A DNA stretch of 64,000 bases, taken from Chionoecetes opilio. Taxonomy: Eukaryota; Arthropoda; Malacostraca; Decapoda; Majidae. Positions 22,766 to 34,153 of this stretch are shown here, piece by piece. Position numbers and translations under genes: made by a program. The first letter of the stretch is position 1, and each line of letters begins with the position of its first letter. Where the stretch lies: positions 423,927 through 487,926 of the forward strand of contig JACEEZ010023663.1 of NCBI GenBank assembly GCA_016584305.1, written 5' to 3'. Under the pieces are notes generated by a model. It saw only the letters and a program-made list of their open reading frames with translations. It did not search any database and had not been told where the DNA came from.

Positions 22766-23133
22766 CCTTGTGCCATCCCGTCATTGCCTTGGGCCTTGTG
22801 CCATCCCGTCATTGCCTTGGACCTTGTGCCATCCCGTCATTGCCTTGGACCTTGTGCCATCCCGTCATTGCCTTGGACCTTGTGCCATCCCGTCATTGCC
22901 TTGGGCCTTGTGCCATCCCGTCATTGCCTTGGGCCTTGTGCCATCCCGTCATTGCCTTGGGCCTTGTGCCATCCCGTCATTGCCTTGGGCCTTGTGCCAT
23001 CCCGTCATTGCCTTGGACCTTGTGCCATCCCGTCATTGCCTTGGACCTTGTGCCATCCCGTCATTGCCTTGGACCTTGTGCCATCCCGTCATTGCCTTGG
23101 GCCTTGTGCCATCCCGTCATTGCCTTGGGAAGT
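22766..23133. repeat. 28-bp minisatellite CCTTGTGCCATCCCGTCATT + GCCTTGGR
   Basis: Thirteen units differing almost only at one G/A position; frames in all phases stay open by composition. Confidence 0.95.
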
Positions 23134-23433
23134 AGTTAGCGGGGGAGGCAATATTGCACCCCTGTTACAAGGTGCCGCGTTGGGAGTAGCCCTACCAGGC
23201 GTGCCGAGGGGGGGGAGCCAGGCCAGCGTTAATAAAGGGACCTTCCAAGTTTAAATCACGTTCATGGGGCCAAGGTGACCTTTGTTACCTTGAAGACCCT
23301 TGCAACATAGGGTGTCCAGGTGTCTCCGCCGGATGTATGTGTGTATGTACCTGGGAGGCTGGAGTGCCTTATCTGCCTGACTTATTTTAAGCTCTCATAA
23401 ACTCTTGAACTCAACACAATAGCTTGCGTCCAA

Positions 23434-23541
<108 letters not shown>

Positions 23542-23869
23542 TCTGGCCCTGGTGACGCCATACAAGTCTCTCAGCGAACAAGATAACTAAAGCGAAACAT
23601 TGCAATTATACGACCCATAATCAACAATATTTATACACATGTTGTTAACTTGTTATAACGAGTACAGCTGAGATCCCACAACCCCACCCTGACACCGACC
23701 TGTCTCCGCTCACCCTCCCTGGCTTTGACAGACAGCAGTTACCAGTTGCAACCCATCATTTTAAAACTAGCACATGTTTAGATCTAGTCTCGTAATGTTT
23801 GAGGAGTCTGCAAAACATCTAACAGTTATTTAGAGCGCACATTACGAACATCATTTGTGCGGCTGCCAC

Positions 23870-23939
23870 AGAAACTACCACGTGTAGGTCTTACGGCCTC
23901 TTGTAGCTTCGTTATATTCTTATGTTCTTATGTTCTTAT
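23870..23939 (+). mobile_element. CR1-like LINE 3' end, copy 4 (tail only)
   Basis: GAAACTACCACGTGTAGGTC to ATGTTCTTATGTTCTTATT, strongly 5'-truncated, 75 bases upstream of the copy B start codon. Confidence 0.75.
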
Positions 23940-24012
23940 TAGTGCCTTCTTGGATAACAAAGAGAATCGTTAGTAACCTCCGCTGAGCCTGACACCTGCT
24001 TGGCTGACAACG

Positions 24013-27000
24013 ATGGCAGTGCTGAGGGCCGTGGCTGCGGTGGGGTGGTGGGCGGTGGCAGTGGTTGTGACCTTGGCGGGAGCGGCGACCTTAGCCTCGC
24101 CGCCGCCCCGGGACCCTCCGCGCGGTGCCCTGCTCGCCCTCACACAAGACTACTGGACGTGGAAGCTGCAGGAATACCCACAGTTTGCTATTCAGGTGAG
24201 TCCCATTATAAAGGTTTATTGAATTAACGGGCACAACCATGGAGGTATTATGGGCTTCATTTACCTTCATTTACCCTTAATCCCTTGAAACCCAGAGCGT
24301 AATTTCTATTGTAATTTGGGTAGGCCATTAGACGGTTTTTTGTTAATATCAGCATTATTCTATAGCTATGACCTGTTTCGTACCCTTGTCCGCTAACTAA
24401 TTTAGTATATTCAGTTACTTTTCGTGATTTTATGGCTAACAACAGATAATTTTTTATAGCAAAGGAAAGATCTGGGCGTGAAGGAGTTAATAGCTCCACC
24501 ATGGGCACAACACTTTTCGAGGTAAACTGATGGGAGTAAACAACAGAATATTCACGCGTAGGGCTACATGGTATGGATTGAGTACACATAGATGAATAGT
24601 AGATAAGCAAGCAAGTAAGTAGTACAGGAATAGATGGAAATGGTGTCAGTAGATTGCAGTAGGTTGTTCACTTTTGTAACGTTTGGTCACCACGTGTACC
24701 CTTCCTGCAGGTGGGCATCAAAGACAACACCCTGGGCCGCCTCAACACCTTCCACACCCAACACCTCCAACGTCGCAAGGTAAAATATCTAACTTAACCT
24801 AACCTTACCTAACCCTAACTTAACCTTACCTAACCTAACCTTACCTAACCTAAACTTACCTAACCTAAACACACCTAACTAACCTTACCTAACATAGCCT
24901 TACTTAGCCTACCTAACATAACCTTACCTAGCCTACCTAACATAACCTTACCTAGCCTACCTAACATAACCTTACCTAGCCTACCTAACATAACCTTACC
25001 TAACTAACCTAACCTAACCTTACCTAACTAACCTTTCCTAACCTTACCTAGCCTACCTAACATAACCTTACCTAGCCTACCTAACATAACCTTACCTAGC
25101 CTACCTAACATAACCTTACCTAACTAACCTTACCTAACCTTACCTAGCCTACCTAACATAACCTTACCTAACTAACCTTTCCTAACCTTACCTAGCCTAC
25201 CTAACATAACCTTACCTAGCCTACCTAACATAACCTTACCTAGCCTACCTAACATAACCTTACCTAGCCTACCTAACATAACCTTACCTAGCCTACCTAA
25301 CATAACCTTACCTAGCCTACCTAACATAACCTTACCTAGCCTACCTAACATAACCTTACCTAGCCTACCTAACATAACCTTACCTAGCCTACCTAACTAA
25401 CCTTACCTAGCCTACCTAACTAACCTTACCTAGCCTACCTAACATAACCTTACCTAGCCTACCTAACCTAACCTTACCTAACTAACCTAACATAGCCTTA
25501 CCTAACTAACCTTTCCTAACCTTACCTAGCCTACCTAACATAACCTTACCTAGCCTACCTAACCTAACCTTACCTAACTAACCTAACCTAACCTTACCTA
25601 ACTAACCTTTCCTAACCTTACCTAGCCTACCTAACATAACCTTACCTAGCCTACCTAACCTAACCTTACCTAACTAACCTAACATAACCTTACCTAACTA
25701 ACCTAACCTAACCTTACCTAGCCTACCTAACATAACCTTACCTAGCCTACCTAACATAACCTTACCTAGCCTACCTAACCTAACCTTACCTAACTAACCT
25801 TACCTAACCTCACCTAACCTAAACACACCTAACTAACCTTACCTAACATAACCTTACCTAGCCTACCTAACATAACCTTACCTAGCCTACCTAACATAAC
25901 CTTACCTAGCCTACCTAACATAACCTTACCTAACTAACCTAACCTAACCTTACCTAACTAACCTTTCCTAACCTTACCTAAATGGGACAGTTAACCCTCC
26001 ATCCCTCTCTTCTTCTTCTTGTGACCTTTGACGCTTAGTATCGCTTCACAGGTCCTCTTCAACTTCGTCTCCTTAGTTAACAATCTTGTCAACTCTTCCC
26101 TTGGCTATTTCACTTGGGATTTCACTTAATTCTCTGTCTTCTTTGTGTTCTTTTCTCCCAGCACTTTGTTAGGGTGTGTGCCTACTGCCTACCATCCACC
26201 CGAAGCCGCCAGTGTTCCCGCCATTTGTCACTACTCGATCATGCTTCACCATCAAAATTGCAGAAAATGATACAATCTGCCTAATCAACTTTAACATTTT
26301 TGATATGATTCAGTTAAAACATGATGTATATAGTCCAATATGTGAACCTCGCCCGGCAACTTTTTTTCTTTTTTTATCAGTATTTCCGTGTTTCTGTATT
26401 TTTTGTACTACCCACCCCTCTTTGTAATCCCCCCCCACCCCCCACCCACCCACCCACCCTTCCTCAATAAACCTGTAAACCCTGAGGGCGCGCGTGTGTG
26501 TCTGCTTGACAGGCTAAATGCGAGGACTTCCTTCAGCGAGCCGAAGAGATAGACGCGGCCTCACTCTCGCCCCAAGACTTGGTTACTCTCAAAGTTTTCA
26601 AGGACGAGATGATCACCTACATTGAAAACTTCCCGTACAAGAAGTAAGTTATAGTCATGTTACTGTTCGCGCCAAAGTTACTGATATATTTCTACGTGTT
26701 AGGTATTTGTTATCCTTTGTTTGTTATTAAATTTTGCAAGGCGAGGCTACAACAACCATACATAGAGGAGGAAGAGGATATAGTGGGGGAGTATTTGTTT
26801 GAAGATGGGAATGTGGAAGAAGCAAAAAGAACAATCAACAGTTTTTGGATGACCACAGAAAATAAGAGGAAAGAAAAAGAAAGAAATTAAAAGACAGAAT
26901 AAGAGAAGGTAACTAACTAAAGACCCAGACAGCAAGAAGAAACACGTCAGGGAGTGCCGATGAAAAAGGCCAGACTCCCGACCAACAACTGAACTGAACT

Positions 27001-29285
27001 GAGGGCCGAGGGAATTAAGTATCTCTATTCCCTTGCGCCTTGAAATGTTGTATACTTTGGTTCGCGCCTGACACGTTTCTTAAGATCCCGAAGCATTCAC
27101 TCACTGTATATAAGTATAAGGTGTAAGTAATGAGCTGTTTGGTGGTGGTGACTCTCCTTTCTTCATGTGGATGCAAGCTATGTTTCAGTCTGTATGGGTT
27201 GTTCCAGTGTTATAGGGCGTAGTGGAGGGCTCAAAGACACTCATTGAATTGTTTCCATTTCCTAAAGATCGTGAACTACCGTAGATAACAGTAAAGTCGC
27301 CACCTGCAGTGATGTCGCCAGGCGCCAAATATTACGATTTATAGCATTACTATACTGATTTTTATGTGCCACTGAAGATGATACACAGTAGTTTATATCA
27401 TGACTGTATAATCTACCCTGTTTCAGCGTTGTTTTATGCTTTGTATCTGCAAGTATATACGGTTTCAAATTTCACTACCCGTTTTTTTTTCGGGCGACGA
27501 CGACAGCGGTACGACACTCAGTAAATAAATACTAGATGGCGACTTGACTGTTGGTAGCCACATTGTAGATATTTTTGTAATTTGTTCATTTATAGCCATA
27601 CTATGACACAGATGAAGACACAAAATGACACAGACTCTCCAGATAGCCCCTTCTAACTGTCCTGAAATCATGGATGTAGAAATGTAGGTATTAACGCCAC
27701 CACACGGCTGTAAACAGAAAAAAAAGTTGTCTTGGCGACTTTACTGTTATCTACGGTAAGAAGGATAACACCAGCATGCACCAGGACAGACTTTGGGATT
27801 ATTGAATGATCTCAGAAAAATTCCAACCAGTAAATATAGAAATAGATAAACACATAGATTCACGAAATATTTATGTTAGTTGTTTTGAATGATGTCTTCT
27901 TGTTCTTCTGTCTCAGATATTTCACACCGGTCACCAACAGAGCGGCGCCTCACAACTATCTGCAGACAGGAATGCCTTTGGTCTCTTTCAAGGATTATAA
28001 GAGCCTCCTCTCAAGGTCAGTGTGCCGCCGATACACTCTTAGAAAAAAAGGGTAGGAAAAGGGTAAAAAAAGGGTGTTTGTAGTGATGAAATACTGCTAC
28101 CCTTTTTCTACCCTTACAAATATACCCTTTCGGATCGACGCAAATATACCCTTTTCCAACCCTCTCGTCTAAAAAGGGTAGATAAAGGGTAGATGAAGGG
28201 TATAATCGGCAGCATCTACCCTCCAGCCTGGACATAGGGTTTAAAAAGGGTAGTGATGGTGCGATGTAACAATTCTACCCTTAATGTACCCCTTATTTCT
28301 GGGAGTGTACATGGATAAGAACGGGTGTATTTATACGTCGTGAATATTTTGCAGCCTTGGCGGAGGTATGCGGTCTCGTATTGCTGTTGTTATTTGAGTG
28401 TGCGTTAATTCTATAGTCGCCGCACGTTAAGTTGGCGAAAATTGGGCCCCTTCACTCCCCTCCTGAACGCATGGAATTGGCTGAGGTGTTGGGTGTACTT
28501 GGAGTAAGGCATTCTCACCCAACACCTCAGCCAATCCCGTGCGTTCGGAAGGGGGCAGTGAAAGGGCCCCATTTTCGCCAACTTAACGTGCGGCGAGTAG
28601 AGTGATCTGCGGCGAGCGTCGAGCTGAACACCTTTCCTCTGCTTGTCCTCAGGTACGGTGAGTTCCCGAGGCAGGTAAAGGAGATCTTGGCATTAATGAG
28701 AGGGAACGTAGAGAGCGGCCTTATGCCCTCCAACTGGTCCATGGTGAGTGTGGGGTGTGTGTGTGTGTGGGGTGTGTGTGGGGTGGAGTGGGGGGTGGGG
28801 GTGGGGGGCGGCATTTATTACTCACGTTATCAAGTTCCCGTAACCCTCTAGATCCCCCAAGAATTCCCAAGAATGTAAAAGATAAATTGAAGTAAAGAAA
28901 CCAATACAAAGTTTAACACCTTAAATTGATATCTTGCATCACTACATTTCCACTCTTCTATAGCAGTCGTAGTGTCAATCTGTCCTCTTTACATCTTTTT
29001 CCTTCCTTCTTTTCTTCCTCCTTGCCGCCCCGTCCCTTCCTCCTCTTCCATCTCCTCCTCCCCCTCCACCCACCTGACCTGTGTTCCTCCCGGCAGGTGG
29101 GCGTGGTGGAGCAGCTGGCCAGTGTGGGCGGCCGCGTGGAGGACTCGGTGTTCTACAAGCCATTCATCCACATGCCCTCCACCATCACCGCTGAACAGAG
29201 GTGGGTGGGTGTGTGTGTGTGTGTGCGTGTGTGTGTGTGTGTGTGTGGGTGTGGGTGTGGGTGTGCGTGTGGGTGGGTGTGTGTG

Positions 29286-29316
<31 letters not shown>

Positions 29317-29339
29317 CTGCGTGTGTGGGGGGGGGGGTT

Positions 29340-29407
<68 letters not shown>

Positions 29408-32400
29408 ACCGTCACTGTCACACAACCACGGTCTTGCCCACGCGAGCTAGACTTGTGATCGATGCAGCTTTTATCATTTACTTAATTACTTTTGAACCAT
29501 TAAACCTCTCATCTTTTCTTATAACCTCAACCATACTGTACAGGTAATACAGTACCATAGCACGAATACAAGATTCTCAACTATTCTTATGTGTGTGTCT
29601 TATCACTTGTTAGAAATATTCATAAACTCATGCCTGTACTTCCTCCACTCTTCTTCATATCATTGACATAACACTTTTTGTCCTTATGATTCCTTTACCG
29701 AGTCCTTCACACCACACAGAACCACCTTGAGGCAGCAGGCGGAGAACAGGATCAAGCAGGACATCCTTCCCTCCTGCAAGAATATTCGGGACTACCTATT
29801 GGTAAGTCAGTTTGGGAGTGTATCAGGGAGTGTTTTGGGAGTGTTTGAGTGCTTGGGAGTGTATCAGGGAGTGTTTTGGGAGTGTTTGAGTGCTTGGGAG
29901 TGTATCAGGGAGTGTTTGAGTGCTTGGGAGTGTATCAGGAAGTGTTTTGGGAGTGTTTGGGTGCTTGGGAGTGTATCAGGGAGTGTTTTGGGAGTGTTTG
30001 AGTGCTTGGGAGTGTATCAGGGAGTGTTTTGGGAGTGTTTGAGTGCTTGGGAGTGTATCAGGGAGTGTTTTGGGAGTGTTTGAGTGCTTGGGAGTGTATC
30101 AGGGAGTGTTTTGGGAGTGTTTGAGTGCTTGGGAGTGTATCAGGGAGTGTTTGAGTGCTTGGGAGTGTATCAGGGAGTGTTTGAGTGCTTGGGAGTGTAT
30201 CAGGAAGTGTTTTGGGAGTGTTTGAGTGCTTGGGAGTGTATCAGGGAGTGTTTGAGTGCTTGGGAGTGTATCAGGAAGTGTTTTGGGAGTGTTTGAGTGC
30301 TTGGGAGTGTATCAAGGAGTGTTTGAGTGCTTGGGAGTGTATCAGGGAGTGTTTTGGGAGTGTTTGAGTGCTTGGGAGTGTATTAGGGAGTGTTTGGGGA
30401 GTGTTTGAGTGCTTGGGAGTGTATCAGGGAGTGTTTTGGTAGTGTTTGAGTGCTTGGGAGTGTATCAGGGAGTGTTTTGGGAGTGTTTGAGTGCTTGGGA
30501 GTGTATCAGGGAGTGTTTGAGTGCTTGGGAGTGTATCAGGGAGTGTTTGAGTGCTTGGGAGTGTATCAGGGAGTGTTTGAGTGCTTGGGAGTGTATCAGG
30601 GAGTGTTTTGGGAGTATTTGAGTGCTTGGGAGTGTATCAGGGAGTGTTTTGGGAGTGTTTGAGTGCTTGGGAGTGTATCAGGGAGTGTTTTGGGAGTGTT
30701 TGAGTGCTTGGGAGTGTATCAGGGAGTGTTTTGGGAGTGTTTGAGTGCTTGGGAGTGTATCAGGGAATGTTTTGGGAGTGTTTGAGTGCTTGGGAGTGTA
30801 TCAGGGAGTGTTTGAGTGCTTGGGAGTGTATCAGGGAGTGTTTTGGGAGTATTTGAGTGCTTGGGAGTGTATCAGGGAGTGTTTTGGGAGTGTTTGAGTG
30901 CTTGGGAGTGTATCAGGGAGTGTTTTGGGAGTATTTGAGTGCTTGGGAGTGTATCAGGGAGTGTTTTGGGAGTGTTTGAGTGCTTGGGAGTGTATCAGGG
31001 AGTGTTTTGGGAGTGTTTGAGTGCTTGGGAGTGTATCAGGAAGTGTTTTGGGAGTGTTTGAGTGCTTGGGAGTGTATCAGGGAGTGTTTTGGGAGTGTTT
31101 GAGTGCTTGGGAGTGTATCAGGGAGTGTTTGAGTGCTTGGGAGTGTATCAGGGAGTATTTTGGGAGTGTTTGAGTGCTTGGGAGTGTATCAGGGAGTGTT
31201 TTGGGAGTGTTTGAGTGCTTGGGAGTGTATCAAGAAGAGCCAAACCCAAGGCCCAATGGCAAAGAAGCATTACTTGATACAGAAAATAAGGCAGATTTAA
31301 TTCCTTATAATACTCATAATACAGCAAACAGTCCATAATTAGGTCTATAATTGATAAGAGGCTCGTGTAGCAAGGGTGGATAAAGGGGCGAGGCAGTGCG
31401 GCTTATGGCGTTGTTCTCCACAGACTCAGTATTTGCCGGCCACCCGAAGCGAAGTGGGCGTGTCGTCGCTGCCCGGCGGGGAGGACTACTACCGGGCGTG
31501 TCTCAAATTCCACACCAGCACCAACCTGACGCCGCAGGAGATCCACAGCCTGGGCCTGACGGAGGTGGCCAGGGTGGAGGCGGCGGTGCAGAAGGTAGGC
31601 AGCGACAGGTCCAGCAAGACGGTGATGGGACTCAGAGACAAGGATGCAACAGAGAGCATAATAAGCATCCCTTCACAAAACACTTGCTTACTTTTACCGT
31701 AACTAATGAACTTTGCACTTATCGTCACACAAATACTAATATACCATTGGTCGCCGTAGATAATATTATTTTTCTAAGGCGACCAATGGTATATTAGTAG
31801 TTGTGTGACGATAAGTGCAAAGTTCATGAGTTAAGGTTAGAGGAAGCAAGTGGCGGGGCTTTGTGAAGGGATGCTTAGATGTTTAACCTTTGTAGTGGCC
31901 TTTTGGAGAATATATAACCTACCAAAAGCAGATAAAACAAATGTTCATAAGCAGGCTCCCATCTCGAAGAAGAGAAATTATGAACTCCTATACACAGAAA
32001 CTATTCATAACACTTTCATTTGACACTCTGATTCCCTCCCACAGACGGCCGCGGAAATCGGGATGGAAGGCAAGACCTTTTCGGAGATCAGTCAGGCCCT
32101 CAAGGATGACCCGGCACAAAGGTTCACCAGCAAGAAAGACCTCCTAGATACCTTCAGAAATACTGTGTATAACGTTATCTTCCCCCGAGTGCAGGAGATG
32201 TTCCCCAGCCTCCCGCCCACCAACCTCACGTAAGCCCAAGCACTGAAGTTATTAAACCCTTCACGCCCAGATCTTTCTCATTATCACCCTGCACTCATTA
32301 TCACCCTGCAATGACCACTTCTCTAAGCTAAACACAACAGTTCAAGACCACAATGTATAGCCACAGTTAACCCCTTCACGCCCAGATCTTTCCTTGGCTA

Positions 32401-33215
32401 TAAAAAATCGTCTGTTGTCAGCCATAAAATTACAAAAAGTAACTTAATATACCAAATTAACTAGTCGACAAGGATACTAAACAGGTCATATCTATTAAAA
32501 TCTTGCTTATAGTCACTAAAAATCATCTTATGGTAGTCAAATGACAATGGAAATTACGTTTTGGGTCTCAAGGAGTTAATGATCTCACAAACGAGTCCTC
32601 TCCTCTCTTTCTTCCATGCCTGTTCTCTTCTCCACCTTCCCTCAAGACAGAGTTGTGGGGTGTGACAGTCCCCACGGCTCCCTCGCCTGGTACAGCAACC
32701 CCTCCCTGGACGGGGCTCGCCTCGGTTCCTTCGTAATCAACACACACCTTTACAAGTCCAGGTGAGTCCCGCCGCCACTCTCTTGCCTCCCCTCATCCCC
32801 TCACCCAAGGATATACACTATACTATCCTTACCCTCACCCCTACTGCCACTGCCTCCCCTCCCCCTATGCACGACATGCCTCACCCATTACCCTGTACAC
32901 ACTCCCAGCCTGTCTCCCCTGCCATGCACATTGCGGTCATACTTCTACACACTCCCAGCCTGTTTCCCCTGCCATGCACATTGCGGTCATACTTCTGTAA
33001 GATATCATTTTGATCAATAGAAATATTGCTCTTCTGCATATACATATTACCTGTAAAAAAATAATCTTTGTAAAGTGGCATTTTATATAGGCTACTTTTC
33101 ATTATATATATCAGAGACATTAAATTTATTGTGTGTGTGTGTGTGTGTAAAGAAGATTAACCTTTGTAACGTGGCATTTTATATACTTCTCGTTATTATC
33201 AGAGACATGACATTT

Positions 33216-33289
<74 letters not shown>

Positions 33290-33995
33290 TTTCATCAGGA
33301 GGAAGTACGAGGTCACCGCCCTGTCCCTGCACGAGGCGCTTCCCGGCCACCACCTCAGCGTGACCCACACCGTGATGAACCCCGCCACCCCGACCTTCCG
33401 CAAGTACCGGGACTTCATGTTTGCCGTGAGCGCCCCGGCCAGGTTCCCGCTGCACGCCGCCATGGACGAGGGTTGGGCGCTGTACTCAGAGTTTCTGGGA
33501 GAGGAACTCGGCCTCTTCACCGACCCTTACCAGAAGTGAGTGATGGGGATGAAAGGTGGATGTAGGTAGTGTTAAGTAACAGGAACTACCACGTGTAGGT
33601 CTCGCGGCCTCTTGTAGCTTTCTTATGAGTGTCTCGCCCGTCTTGGCTGTCTCGTGGTTCGTGAGTTACAGGAACTGGAGAAGAAAGAATGATGAAATAG
33701 TTTATCATGCATCTTTTATAAACATTTTTCGGTTGCTACAGTAATATTATGTGTTAAGGGTCTCAGTGCATGTAATGTTGATCTATGCAGGAGAATGGTT
33801 GCTATGACATGGTGCCTCAGTTATGCTGAAACGGGGAAACTTCTTTTCCCCTTTGCAGGATGGGCCGCCACTCGTTTGAGCTGCTGCGCGCCAGTCGCCT
33901 GGTGGTGGACACGGGCATGCACGCGCTGGGCTGGTCCCGGGACAAGGCCGTCACCTTCCTGCTCGACCACACGGCGCTCTCCATAGAAAGCATAC

Positions 33996-34042
<47 letters not shown>

Positions 34043-34066
34043 AGAGAGAGAGAGAGAGAGAGAGAG

Positions 34067-34153
<87 letters not shown>

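Noticed and set aside
22727..23254. 175-codon repeat protein
   Set aside because: 28-bp minisatellite open in all three frames; no start context or homology.
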